From assembly GCF_003144195.1 (NCBI RefSeq), contig NW_020289999.1, forward strand, positions 441,544 to 505,543: DNA of 64,000 nucleotides, in the 5' to 3' direction. The notes under the pieces were generated by a model. The model searched no databases. It worked only from the letters and a program-made list of their open reading frames with translations, and was not told the origin of the DNA. Position 1 is the first letter of the stretch; every line of letters starts with the position of its first letter. Origin of the DNA: Ceraceosorus guamensis (taxonomy: Eukaryota; Basidiomycota; Exobasidiomycetes; Ceraceosorales; Ceraceosoraceae). A program made the translations under genes and the position numbers. Below are positions 35,172 to 47,124 of the stretch, piece after piece.

Positions 35172-35980
35172 TTATCTCTGAGGAAAGTGTGCACCGTCTT
35201 CTCCAGGCTCCGTCGGCGTGATACCAGTTTCGAGAGACTGCAACTGCTCCTCACTGACGTCCTTTCCAAGCCCTGCTTGTGAACCCCCAGATTGGCTTGA
35301 TGACGGCGTGTCTTTGCCCATCGGCACTCCTTCTGATGTCACCACTGCGGCCTGTGCCTTGAATGCCGGCCCGCCGCTCTTGACACTTGCACCCGTCGAC
35401 CGGCCTGGGAAGTTCTTGGCCAAAATCTCTTGCGCTCTTCTTTTGCGTTCGTCCGCTGCTTGCAGGCGCGCCTTTCCCTCGGTGATTGGAGCTAGTACTG
35501 TGCACTTGTGAGAGATGGCCGATCGATGTCTTCGGAGTCATGCGAAGGGAAGATCAAAGAAGGGGGGTGTGAGGGAGCACATCGATAGCGGACTCTCACC
35601 GCATACATGCACGAGTCTCGCACTCACTTCATGCAGAAGAGACCTCCGCATCTTTCGCACCTCGGCGCAGCATGGCTAACTCCCGCGCTGCTTCCCTCCG
35701 CTACGCTAATACCCATCCCCTGCTTGCCAACCTGCAAGCTCTTCCCTTTGCATCCCTTCGATTGACAAGGCGTCCTATCCGTTCCCGGGTTCGCCCTAGC
35801 CACGAGCCGGACCAGCTCAGAGTCGCTGAGATGCTTGGAAGAGGATCCAGGAGCTGAGCAGGCGTGTTGCGATGGCAAGAAGTGCGACTCGCAGAACTTT
35901 TTGCGACAGTAAGGACACGAAATGGGCAGAAATGTCAAGGTGAGACATGAAGAGAGCGGACAATGCACGCCCACGTCCAT
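35172..35980 (-). CDS. AN1-type zinc-finger protein (Cuz1/ZFAND-like)
   Basis: Two exons, 35980-35628 and 35529-35172, giving 236 codons. The start has an ideal CACCATGG context. The first AN1 finger occupies residues ~6-42: HCPLSSC, FLPISCPYC, FCESHF, HAC. The second (about 76-132) is split by the intron: CQSKGC, CERCGGLFC, then HR and HKC only appear when the acceptor AAG at 35530-35532 is used. A long Lys/Arg helix (ADERKRRAQEILAKNF) follows, then a Ser/Gly-rich tail. Proteins of this type (yeast Cuz1, animal ZFAND1/2) bind the proteasome and Cdc48 during metal or arsenite stress. That role is inferred from the family. Confidence 0.88.
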
Positions 35981-36498
35981 GGTGAAGCGATCCAGCGAGC
36001 GAGCGGTTTAGCGAAAAAGAAGAAAGAGGGATAGAGATTGCTTGAGAGTCTTGAGAACAGGTGGCAGATACAAGGCGTTGAGATGCTTGATTGTGATGGT
36101 GATGGTGATGCCCGTGATGATGCGGGTGTAGGGCGCTCACTCACTCACATTCGCGATTTAAATTGGGCACCCGCAAGCGCGTTGACGCAGGTGTTGATGT
36201 GGAGCGTCGATCGAGTGAGTGCGAGTGCGGGTGCGCGCCGCGAGCCAGTGAATCTGCTCGATCGCGCGTGTGTATGGGGAAAGGGACACGCTTGCTTGAC
36301 GATTCGTGATTCGCGATTCACATTGTATGCGCGGTACAGCAGGCGTCTGAAGTTTCTGAAGTTCATGCAATTCATGCCTGTGACGGCCAGCAAGGGTCTG
36401 CTGGTCTCGAGGCTGCCTCGAGCCTGTCCTTTTCTCCACCTCCTCCCACTATCAGGCCGCACAACGGTCCAAGAGCTCACAGGAACCTCAAACACGAG
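35981..36498. other. AN1 / CDK11 divergent promoter
   Basis: Five hundred bases between two divergent starts. It carries the clearest tandem heptamer block (36301-36321) and a second, single copy at 36151-36160, plus a GATGGTGATGGTGATG run near 36093. It must serve as promoter for both genes. Confidence 0.55.
36301..36321. repeat. Tandem GATTCGT/GATTCGC/GATTCAC heptamers
   Basis: Three consecutive heptamers differing at their last two bases. This is the longest exact-period copy of the dispersed motif in the window, about 180 bp before the CDK11 ATG. Confidence 0.65.
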
Positions 36499-38415
36499 AT
36501 GTCTTCCAACTCAGCCACGCCAGCATCAGGTCAAGCTTCTTCCAGCACCGACCCCCAACAATCACGCACGACATCTCCACCTCCACGCAAGCGCTCCAAA
36601 TGGGAAGCAACACCTTCGCCGGATGCTTTGGAAAGAGCAGCCAACGAAGCTCGTGCCAAGGCTGCTTCCAAAGCGCTCAGAGCCAAGCAAAAGGCGGAGC
36701 GAAGAGCTGCTGAGAGGCAGCAGGAAGAACGACAGAGGCACAATGGTGGCAGCGCTGATGCCACTGAGGACCAAGGGCAGAGCGCAAATGGTTCTGGAAC
36801 GCCGCAAAGAAGAGCTGCAGCGCAGAGCTTGGACGAGCCTCGAAGCGCTGCTGCACGTCAGCAGGCACACCGGAATGTCCACCCAGTGCCTCCGCGCAGT
36901 GCGTATCCAGCCTTGCTGGGCTGCAGATCGGTGAATGTCTATGAGCGATTGAATCACATCGAAGAAGGCTCGTATGGCGTGGTGTTCAGAGCGAGGGATA
37001 AAGAGACCGGCGACGTTGTTGCTCTGAAGAAGCTCAAGATGGACAAGGAAAAGAATGGCTTCCCCATCACAAGCTTGAGGGAGATCAGGACGCTCATGGA
37101 GTCCAGGCACGAGAATGTGGTGCGGGTGAGGGAGATTGTTGTGGGGGACACCTTGACCCAGTGAGTGCAGCGATTGATGCGCAAGTGCAAACGATTCGCT
37201 GCTCGCTGACTTGCTGCTCACCTCACATCAAGAGTCTACATCGTCATGGACTTCATCGAACACGATCTCAAATCTCTACTCCAATCGATGAGGGTCCCCT
37301 TCCTCGCCTCGGAAATAAAGACTCTCATGCACCAACTCTTGAGCGCAATGTCTTTGCTGCACAACAACTGGATCATCCATAGGGATTTAAAGACCAGCAA
37401 CTTGCTCATGAACAATTCGGGTCAGATCAAATTGGCGGACTTTGGTCTGGCCCGGACTTTTGGCGAGCCTCGAAAGCCGATGACTGAACTCGTCGTCACG
37501 CTCTGGTACCGGTGCGTTTCCTTGAGAAGCATCAAGTCATCGCCTGCGAAACCGCGCGACATTGCAGTACCTGACACTTCGGCTATCCTCACAACACACA
37601 GCTCCCCAGAATTGCTGCTTGGCGCTCCGCTATACGGCACAGAGGTCGACATGTGGTCTGTGGGCTGCATCTTTGCAGAGCTCATCCTCAAAGAACCCTT
37701 TCTACCCGGCAAAAATGAGAATGAGCAGCTGCTAAAGGTGTGTCTCAGGGAGCGCTTCCTAGGTATCTTCGTCTCGTTCTAACGTTTTGCCCGTCCTTGC
37801 GCTCTCCGAGCGCCGTAGATCTTCAAATTGCTTGGCCAGCCCTCCGAGGATGTCTGGCCAGGCTGGAGCCGTTTGCCAGGGGCGAAGAACATGTCCAACG
37901 TGGCTCCTCTGTGAGTTAGAATCCACCGACTTCTCACAAGCGATCGCCACTGACCCGAAGCTGATGGTTTGACCCCAACTCCTTAGGTTCTCGTCACTGC
38001 GACAACACTTCAGATACAGCACCGAGCAGACTTTGGATCTGCTTGCTCGTTTCTTGACTTATGATCCTTCAAAGAGGATAACGGCAGACGAAGCTTTGGC
38101 ACATCCTTATTTCGACGAACCGCCTCGAGCTGCTCATCCGTCCACCTTTGGCTCCTTTCCCAGCGTCGCTGCAGGCGAAAAGTAGGTGCAGGGCCGCGCG
38201 TCTGACCTCATCACAGCCGAGAGGCGATGCTCATGAGACGCTCGTCCCAACACCGCAGAAAACGCAACGCCTCTCCTTCTGCACCTGAGCGTGAGTCTAC
38301 GCGAACACACAGAGCTAAGGTCGAGCTGCGATTGAGCATGAAGCGTCCCTTGCGTTTCACTCCAGGTCTGGCCGATCAGAAACTCGCATACCAACTTGAG
38401 CTCGACCTCGTCTGA
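36499..38415 (+). CDS. CDK11: CDK11/PITSLRE-type cyclin-dependent kinase
   Basis: Ser/Thr kinase that with L-type cyclins acts in transcription and pre-mRNA splicing in the nucleus. Exons 36499-37160, 37233-37511, 37602-37737, 37819-37910, 37987-38181, 38217-38290, 38366-38415 give 495 codons. A 145-residue charged, Ala-rich N-terminus precedes [12 protein letters not shown]. The name-giving cyclin-binding helix reads PITSLRE exactly. [14 protein letters not shown], a T-loop with [14 protein letters not shown] (the T-loop threonine is present) and GCIFAEL follow. A stop at 38183-38185 would end the protein after GEK, but a GTAGGT donor precedes it by one base. Two further small exons then add an NASPSAP-type tail like that of CDK11 homologues, so I prefer the longer form. 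The kinase call is certain; the last two exons are about 70 percent likely. Confidence 0.92.
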
Positions 38416-38642
38416 GTGAAGTCGGCGCGGCTCCTCGTCCTCGCCTTGACTCTAGATACCACGTCAGCCAATGTCAAAACAGCCTGCGAAGTCCGCCGCT
38501 TCAATTCGAACCTTTCTCAACGCGTACAAACGTCACGCTCAAGCAACATCTAAAATCGCCGCATCATTGGGAGCCATCTACATCTCTTCTCGGGCCTTTG
38601 CATCTCCAATCATGCCGCTTGCACCATATTGTCCTCGCAAGT

Positions 38643-40690
38643 TCAAAGGAATCCCAATTGTCTTATCAGACTGATCCAGGCCCAGGCCTGGACCTCTCCA
38701 GGTATTTTTTCCCCGTCTCCTATGCCAGGCTGTCCTTTTGTATGTCGAATGAGCGTATTCTTTGACTTGCCATCTACTGCATGATTGCCGCGCTTGTTGT
38801 CGTGCCCTACCGCTGCACGTATTGCTGCATGCTCCATCCCCGAGGAGCTCGATGCCGCTTCGCGAGCGGCTTTGATGGTGCTTTTCTTCGACTCCTGTCG
38901 ACGTCTGTGGATGGGAGCCCTGATTTCTGCCCAGCTCTCTGCCGAAAGGGTTGCGAACACGGGAACGATGAGCCCATTGGCGTTCGGACCCTGAACATTT
39001 GGCCGCGTCTGGCCGCCAGAAGTCGCGTGCAGACCGCTGTTGAGTTGAATGAAAGAAGGAGGGAGAAGAGAGTTCAAAATCACGCGAGCATCGATTGGTG
39101 GGACCTTTGCATCTCCTAAGTAGACGGCCTGAATCAGACCAGGCAATTCATAATGGTCAGATGGGCGATGGCCGCTCTTCCAAAGCTCGTAGTGAGCGAA
39201 GAGGAATCAGAGCGCATCTCTCGTCTCACCTGCATGAAGCCATGAGTCAAGTCTCTTCCCACTCCCCAATTTCCCACAAAGACGACCCATTCCTCCAGGG
39301 ACGCCGCGTCGTTCATGGCGCCGCGGTGGCTATGGCCGTCATGCGCACTCTGCCCAGTCTCGAATGTCCAGACAGTGCCCTCGCCTCTGACCATCAAGCC
39401 GCGATTGATCCACGCTCCAGGTGCGTTCGCACCAGCGCCAGCTCCGCCGTCGCCTCCTCTTGCCGCCACAGCTTTACGCCCTGAGCCTCCATCGCCTGAA
39501 GATGGAGCTCCCAAAGGCGGAGGTAGATTGCACCTCTGCAAAAGCATCGAGATGTGCTGAGCGGACGAGAATGTGCTCAACGTCTCCCTCATATGTTCGT
39601 TCGATCCTCTCACCAACCCTTGTTCGCCCAAAGACGATCCCGCGCTGATGGGCAGACCAAAGAGTCGGGCAGCTTCTTGCATTCGGACTTCCTCCTTTGT
39701 CGGTCTTGAAGGGTCTGTGACGATCATGTATCCAGCTCCAGGCTTGGCAAAGTAGGATTGCACAACCTCCATGCTGAGCTCTTTGCTCCGCTTGCGTTTC
39801 CGCTTCGCTCCACCTTGACTTCCCTCCCCTTCCGCTCCTTGATTAGAAATTTGGCTGCCAGAGAAGATGAAAGCTTTCCTCATCTTGCGAGCTGAAGAGG
39901 ATGGTGCTCCTTCGTGCGCATTTTGCGCTTCAGGCAAGGTCTGAAGCCCATCGGCTCTGAGCTGCCTGACCTCGAAGGAAAGACTGCCAAGCTGAGAAGC
40001 GCGATGGACGACTCGGAGATGAGAGTGCATCATTGGCGGGAGAATTTGAGGAGAGAGAGAGGGAAGGTGCGCAATGGCAATGCGATGCGCCGTCGGTGGT
40101 GATGCAGGGACTTGCTGAAAGGTGCTAGGAAAAGATTGTTGGAAAGTGGAGTTGGGCATCACTGGAAGAGAGCCGAGGGGTAGCTGAAGGGGCAGCTGCA
40201 TTGGTAGACCGATACTCGGGTCCACTGAGTACGGGACCGAGGCGCTGGCCATCGGATCTCCCATCGACATGGCCATACTGCCGTCCATTGTGGATGCGAT
40301 GTCGGAAGGCATGGCGAGCCCTGCCGACATGCTCGTGCCTGTTCCCATCCCCATTCCCATTCCAATACCGACGCCATTTCCCATGTCCAAGCCTGGCAAG
40401 TCCATGCCGCGATTCCCAATCATTTGATCCGTCGCCATCACGACCCCGTGACTAGCAGCCTCCACTGCAGCGTTAGTGCTGGAAATGATGCTACTACCAC
40501 CGCCCGCTGCGTCGACGCTATTATTGTGATTGGTCGCCATGAGCTGGTGCAGCAAAGAGACAGACTCGCCCGAGTCGCTGGACATCCACGCTCGACCTTC
40601 CAGCGTGGTAGAGGTGGGCGTGTGTCGATCAAGTGCGACGCTTCCTCCTTCCTCCTTGGCGCCTGAGCTCAAATTGGACTCGGCGTTCAT
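38643..40690 (-). CDS. Uncharacterised protein, 648 aa
   Basis: Two exons, 40690-39230 and 39128-38643. I do not recognise the family. The first third is Met/Gly/Ser-rich with a GMGMGMG stretch and looks disordered. A basic cluster (KRKRKRSKEL) near residue 305 may be a nuclear signal. It is followed by a block that looks folded (EVVQSYFAKPGAGYMIVTDP and EEVRMQEAARLFGLPISAG). A second ordered block, EEWVVFVGNWGVGRDLTHGFMQ, continues across the intron as AVYLGDAKVPPIDARVIL, so the splice is well supported. The C-terminus is again basic and low in complexity. It is convergent with CDK11, with 227 bp between the stops. Confidence 0.75.
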
Positions 40691-41650
40691 TTTCCCGCAC
40701 TTATGCCCAAGCTGTTTCGATGTGCCGAGTACTCAGAAGAATGCGCACCCATAGGATGGAGAGGGACAGAGTATCGCGATCGCGATCGCGCAACGCCGGC
40801 TCGCTTATTGAGGCTGAATGCACCAATTCAGACAAGGAGCTGTGCCCATTTTGCTACGACGTGGACCGTGCCATCGATGTGAGGTGTCCATCGAGTACCG
40901 ACATGGAGTGTTGACGAAGGGTCATTGAAAGTCGTGAGTCTGAATGATGCAACAAAGTGCCTGCCACTCGTGACTTGCCCGATCCATGCAGATCTGACTT
41001 TGCAATCACAATGTGAATCACAATCTCGCACACTCAAGGGAGCAATAGTCGTGAGTGTCCGTGCGCCGCTTCGCGAGCCGCATCGCGCGCAAACCGCGTC
41101 TTGCCAAGTCAACGTCCCCACAGCCAGCCGTCTTCCTCGCATCAAGACGCCAAGCTATATTCAAGATTCGCAGGCTCGACCGAAAGAGGCGGCATAGAGT
41201 CACGAGTCAGCCAGTCGAGCGAGCGGGTCGCGGCTCACCACTTGTCACCGAACATGCAATCGCCTTGGCACCCTCGTCGGCGTCCATCTTCGGACTGCCG
41301 CGCATTGCGCAAAAGGAAAATCGGTGCGCGCACACACACCCGCAACGACTGCAAGTCAAAACGGGCCCAATCACATTCGGAACAAAAGAGCTCCAGTAAG
41401 CGTGCGATACAAGCATGACAGAGGAGGTTGGAGACCAAAAGCGAGGGAAGAGGCATCTTCCGGCTACGGGAGGACAGCCCGGCAGACGGCTGTGGCAAAA
41501 GAGGTGACGCGTTTTCTCGAGCCAAGCCGGCTTCTCGAGATTTTTGAATGCCCAAACGTGGCAGCGCAGTGCCGCGTCAGAGAGGCAAAATGAGGTGTGC
41601 AGCGTGAATGAGGTGGCGCCCGCCGCACAAATGATGGCGGGAAAGGCGCG
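40691..41650. other. Spacer between the 648-aa gene and the TBL1-like gene
   Basis: About 960 bp between two minus-strand genes, likely the promoter of the 648-aa gene and the 3' end of the TBL1-like gene. An ATCGCGATCGCG-type self-complementary stretch lies at about 40776-40790. No gene is supported. Confidence 0.5.
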
Positions 41651-44428
41651 TCAGGACTGGAAGGCAGGATCGGAGACGATGTGATTGTAGTTTTCGTCTG
41701 GGTCCTCATTGCAGAGGTCCTTAAGGTCCAGCACGACCACAGTCTTGTCTCCCTGAGACAGAGCGATCTTGTGCGATCGATAAGCTGGAGCAATGCTAAC
41801 CGCATCCTGGGCATCCTCCATCATCTCGTCCGCATTCTCAGCCTTGAGGGCAGTACCAGTGACTTCTGTGCTCTTGGCGCGGCTGTGGGGCCCTGAGCCA
41901 TTAGGTGCCGTCTTGCCACCTAATAGCGCATCGCTTGCTGAGCGCTTGTGGGGGGCAGCGGGGCCATCGATGGCTGGCTTAGCGAGTTCTGACCGCCACG
42001 CAACGTGACAGATGCCCCCAGAAGCGGCATGGGCTTTGACAATGACGCCGTCCTAATGGCGATGGCGAGAGCATTCAAGTCAGCAAAGAGCTATAGGCAA
42101 GGTAGACATCACTCGAATCGACTCACAGAAATGCGAGTGATAAACACGCGACCGTCGATGCCACCGGTAGCCATGAACCTAGCGTCTGGACTAAATTCGG
42201 GATTGTAGATGCTGTCGCTGTGGGAGTCAAGGATTCGGATGCAGCTGCCGTCCTCGGCATTCCAAAGTCTGACGGTGCTGTCGCAAGAGCTGGTAGCAAG
42301 CATTCTCGGTCTGCCAGAGCCCGCAAAGTGCGGCACCCAGACCGCCGCATGCAACTCCCCAGTGTGGCCTCGCAGAACGTGCCGAGTAGCAGAGGAGCCG
42401 CTTGCGCCTGCTCCTCGCTCTGCGGCGTCAGCATCTTCGGCGTCATCGCCAATTTGCCCATTGGAATCTGAAGCGTCCATGACCTCGGCCGTTTCTGGCA
42501 CAGAAGATGCGCTATAACCGTTCGAGCCAGCATAGCCGTGGCCAAGAATCTTATCGAGCGACCAGATCCGACACGTGTTGTCGTCTGAGGCACTTGCAAG
42601 CAACGTGCCGGTCGGGTCAAACTGCACAAAATTAACCTCGTCAGCGTGCCCGCGGAGTGTCCTGAGTGGCCTCTGCTCGCCCACGCGGACGATGTTGATG
42701 CTGTTGTCGGCACTTGCTGTCGCGATGGTGTTCTCCGCCTCGATTGATGGACTGGACCCAGCTGGCGCACCGATCGCAGCGGGATCCCACCGCGGCCCGC
42801 ACAACCAATCGACATCGAGACACCCATCTGAATGCGTGCTGAATTGTTGACGGGGCTTTCCTGTGCCAACATCCCATACAATCGCAGTGCCGTCAGAGGA
42901 GCCGGTCAGCACGTAGTTGCCGCGCCGATTCCACCGCACAACGAAGATGGGCCCTTGATGCATTGACATCACCAGATGCAGGTCGCCTTGCGGGGTCCAC
43001 AATCGCAGAATGCCGTCGTAAGATCCAGATGCCAAAAGGGTGCCGTCGGGGTTCCACTCCAATGCGGCGATATTCTTGGCGTGCGTCGGCGGTAGATGTT
43101 TGCACACTATCGGTGTGACAGCTCGCTCGTCATTCGATTCGCCTTCGGGAGAGTCACCTAGTGAAGCTAGGTCCCATATCCTCACTGTCGCATCTCCAGC
43201 CCCCGAAGCAAGCAGGCTAGGCACTGCTGGATTCCACGCACTTATTTGGGTCTCGGCTGTGTGCCCAGCGAGTCGCCAGACGTGCGTCCGTGACACCTCC
43301 TTGGCTTTCAATTCCTCGCTAAGCGGTGGGACCTTGTTGCGCTTGGCGGACTTGGTTGAGGCCGCCTTCGACGAGTGACCGCTTTCCTTGCCATTCCGAC
43401 TAGCGTCCTCGGACTTCTTCGACTTTGATTTGCCACTGGACGCCTTCGCGCTCGGCGTTGCAGACTTGCCATTTCGACCCCGCGATGCAGATGCGTTATC
43501 GTCCTCGTCTGACTCGTCATGAGCGCCAGCTCGGCCATTGAAGCCTTCCACGTTGCGGTCAGCACCCCGCGCTCGCTTCTCGTCGTGCGCAGCTGTGGTC
43601 GACGTCGCTGCACCTTTTCGCTTCGCTGGCGAAACCGCTGTTGACGCGCCTCTGTCATCAAGGTCCAACCGGTTCCTGCTCGTTGATGCTTCCTTGGAGC
43701 TCCTGTCATCTGAAGCGTGCAAACCATTGATGCGTGTTACCGGCGCCCGGCTGTTCGAACGGGATCGAGGTAAAGCTGGCAAGTGGGACGTTTGAGCGCC
43801 AGCCTCCCGTTTAGCAGTATCCTCTGGTTCCGGAGTCGGAGTCAGCCGTGTTGCAGGTGGCGGAGCTAACCTCGGCTTGCCATCGCAAACATGAGGTGGG
43901 CCGATGAGCTCGAATGGCGCACTGCAGGGCTCCTCAGTACCATCCTGAAAGACGAATCGGTTTTTCAAGTTAGCCGCAGGCGCAGAAAAATTGAGCAACT
44001 CTTTGCGAGTGTGCGGCGAGCCAGGTTGGACAAGGCAGCTAGATCGTACAGCTATTCGGCTGCCAGTCTTCGAGCGCGCCGCTCCTCCAATCATCGTCCG
44101 AATCCTCTGCACTCCTGCGAATTTTATCGCTGAACTCACCTCTCTGACGTGCGCCTCAACAGCAGCATAAAGGAGCCCCTTTTGCAGGTAGCGCAGCAGT
44201 GTTCCCGGCTCGACAATGGCGTCATTGGCACCGGGTGCGTCGTCGAGCCTAGCTTCGTGCCGCAGCGAAAAGCAAGAGTGCATGAAGCCTGTTGTGCAGA
44301 TAGCACAGGGAGGAAATTCTCAGAACGCAAGCACGTCGTCCAGCCCAAGGATGCTGAAACTCACCTGCTTCCTTCAAGTAATGGTAGATCAGGAGATTGA
44401 CCTGCGAAGCCGTCGCTAGAGGCGCCAT
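41651..44428 (-). CDS. TBL1/Sif2-like LisH-WD40 corepressor subunit
   Basis: Four exons, 44428-44365, 44288-44140, 43944-42127, 42052-41651, giving 810 codons. The N-terminal LisH (VNLLIYHYLKEAGF, completed across intron 1) and the adjoining helices (EPGTLLRYLQKGLLYAAVEAHVRE) form the tetramerisation part typical of TBL1, TBLR1 and yeast Sif2. About 200 Lys/Ser-rich residues follow, then at least seven WD40 repeats with clear GH...WD pairs, for example TVRIWDL, ILRLWTP, TAIVWDV, TCRIWSL and TVRLWNA. The last exon ends in GDKTVVVLDL, as the family does. These proteins scaffold Set3C or SMRT/NCoR histone deacetylase complexes in the nucleus. The long linker and Gly/Ala inserts between blades are larger than usual. 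Confidence 0.92.
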
Positions 44429-45131
44429 GACTAGATACTGGACAGTGTGATCTAGCCTAGCGCGGTCTACGAGGAGCCACACTAAGCAGACCTACCGGTC
44501 GTGTCGCTCTTGGTGTGATGCTGAAGAGTTAGGATCTGGGCTGACGACGACACTCCAGGAAGTGCACATTCGTGCCAGCACTACACGGTAGGGAGACTGC
44601 CTGCTCGATCTCCTTTACCCGTCGGACGCTCAAGAAGACTTAATGCCAAGTGAACTTCCTGGCTCTGAGCTTCGCTGCTTCGACGAGGAGGGTGCGCGAC
44701 AGCGACACCAAATTTGCCCATGCGCCTTCGGCCAACGATTCGCAGAGTGATGCTATAGCAAAGCTGTACTGCAGCCTGATAAGGGTGTGCGCGGAAATGG
44801 GAGAAGGCTATTGGCGAAGCACGTTGATCTGCCTGAAGACAAGGCTCTGTTGAGAGTAAGATGCTGAAGAAAGACTACTTGCTATCGGTGTGCAACCTTG
44901 GTCGATTGCTATCTTCCGACCGACGTGTGCTGCCCTATGCTACAAGACTGTGGCCGAGCTGATCCTGAGGTGGAAGGCTGAGAGGGTGAAGGAGACGATT
45001 GCAAAGGTGCGATCGTGAATGAAAGTTCGACCAAGCGTCGAAGGGTTTGCAATGGAAGAGATGAGCGCACTCGAGCCGTTTTTGCACTTTGGGGAAAAGA
45101 GGGAGAGTGGCTGCTGCATGCTGCTGGCCAC

Positions 45132-45155
45132 GGCTGGCTGGCTGGCTGGCTGGCT
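45132..45155. repeat. (GGCT)6 tetranucleotide repeat
   Basis: Six perfect GGCT copies; another GGCTGGC follows after TATTTT. The reverse complement (AGCC) is the unit of the 6555-6570 run, so the same simple repeat type occurs in two distant spacers. Confidence 0.9.
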
Positions 45156-45457
45156 ATTTTGGCTGGCGGGTGACCGACTGCTGCTGCTTGCAGGGCCGTG
45201 GACGCCCGGCCACGGCTACGCTTGCACCCACCCAGCACCTGCTGGATCCAAAAACTCAAACGCGCCTCAACTGCGCTCGCATCTGTGTTATTGTGTGTGC
45301 AAATTCAGGTGGGTTGTGCGTGCGACGAGGTCAGTCGCCGCCGCGCTGCTACAGTGTCAGTCGAGCACCGCTATAATGTACGCAGCAGCAGCATGAGGCC
45401 GGAGGCCCATTCGCGCGCGCGCGTGGCCATCTACAGCAGGCTCGCTGTGGGCTGCTC

Positions 45458-45487
45458 ATGCATGCATGCAGATACCTGCATGTATGT
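45458..45487. repeat. CATG-rich imperfect inverted repeat
   Basis: Arms ATGCATGCAG and CTGCATGTAT (one mismatch) surround ATAC, preceded by a further ATGC unit. It could form a hairpin. It lies in the divergent spacer with no gene. Confidence 0.6.
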
Positions 45488-47124
45488 ATCCACGCGCGGC
45501 TGCTGCTGCTGCGCAGGTCACAGCAGTAGCTGTCTTCCCGCGCTGCTCGCCCGACGCAACAGCGTCATACGCGGGCAGCACATCCAGCATGCAGCATGCT
45601 GCAGTCAGCACGGTTTTCATCAGTCGCGAGTAGTCCAGGCGGCAGCAACAACGGCACAGGCAACTGGCCACGCATCCATGCAGGTGTATGGAGTCGCGTG
45701 GATGCTACCCGCCTGCTCGCCTTAATTCTCTGATTCAAATTTGTGTAGCGCTTTTCTGCTATAGAACACGGTCCATGCCGCTGATGGCGCGTGCAGTCTG
45801 CTGCGCGCTGCTCGTCAAGTCCGAAATCTATACCAGAGTAAGCATTTAGGTTATCATTAGTATTTCTGATTAGACCTCGCGAGTCCAAGCAAGCATATTC
45901 AAAGTCGAGTGACTCGCAGAGCGGCCATGCAAGCGCGATCAATCTACCGATCTTCCCTGATGAGCATTCCAAATGTTCTCGAGCATTTCATCTCATTTCT
46001 ACTGGCCAAGCGGCCGCGGGGTCCTTGCTCCCCTTCCACATCCTTTCGCCCCATAAAACCTGCAGAGAAGCACCGGAGATGTAGCCGAGACTGCAAGGCG
46101 ACTATCAGCGATGGTCGGCATTTGCGAGTGACTTGATATGGCTGCGCTCGGTCGGCATCGTCGGGCTGGCTGCGTGTCGTGATAGCGCTCGCAACTCGCT
46201 TTGTGAGCACACGCGCGCTCCGCCATCGACAGCTGCTCATGCTAGTACTAGTACGACTCCCGACGACGAGTCGTAATTACGATCATTTCGAACCACTCCT
46301 ATGGAGATGAGCAAAAGAAAGATGGAGGAGGACCATGAGGGGGAAAGAGCCGCTTTCGAGTTTAGTCAGCCCGGGTTGAGGGTCGTACGTATGCTGTCAA
46401 TCGTGAATGCGGTGCTGGTTTACATCGGCGGAAGCGCGCTCGCTCGCTCTGCCGGACGCGCATGCACAGAGCAAGGCAGACGCGTGCGCGCTAAAGTAAA
46501 AATGACGGACACATACACACGCGGAGACACCATGCACCGAGCGGCAAAGCATGCAGGCATCGAGAGCGGCGGTCGAGCATCAGCAGCAGCTTGACGCGAG
46601 CCAGATTTGATGTGACGACCAACGAAGCAGCTTGACAGCTTTGCAGCGTGCAGCGTGCAGCAGCATCAGCAGCACGCACGCACCTGTGTGTCTGTGTGGT
46701 GATGCTGCAAGAAGACGAAGAAAGGCGGCGATCGCAACTCAATTGCTTCTTCGAGATACTTGCGCGACTGCTGCTACTACTACTGCTTCAGTTGGCCCTC
46801 ACGATCCACGATCAGTGGCTTTCCATCCGCCGCCTGACATCCGTTTCCCTTGTTCCTCCCTTGTTCCATTGACTCACCGCTCGCTTCTGCTCTGTTCCGA
46901 CTGCGCTTTCAGCAGTCTGCCCCAGCGTCGCGCTTCGAACTAAGGCCTTCCACCCATCCACCCCTTCATCTTCGACACACCACTCATTACTTGCCATCCA
47001 GCCGGCTAAGGGCTCCTATCCAACCGCGGTCTTCTTCGAGCTACACCTTTTCCCTGTCTACCACTCCGAATCTTAACGGCGGGATCACCAGCATCGCGGT
47101 ACTCTGTTACTGCGACCGGCCAAG

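Larger units (their letters stand above)
44429..47124. other. 2.7 kb divergent spacer
   Basis: Lies between the TBL1-like and TMEM115-like starts. It holds (GGCT)6 at 45132-45155, a CATG-rich inverted repeat (45458-45487), a second small palindrome near 45588-45602, alternating CG at 45413-45422 and a polypyrimidine-rich leader just before the TMEM115 ATG (46840-47060). Short open frames have no motif. I see no tRNA. Confidence 0.45.

Noticed and set aside
45198-45725. Plus-strand frame of 175 codons in the 2.7 kb spacer
   Set aside because: Cys/Ser-rich read-through of CTG and CATG repeats; no domain or conserved pattern.
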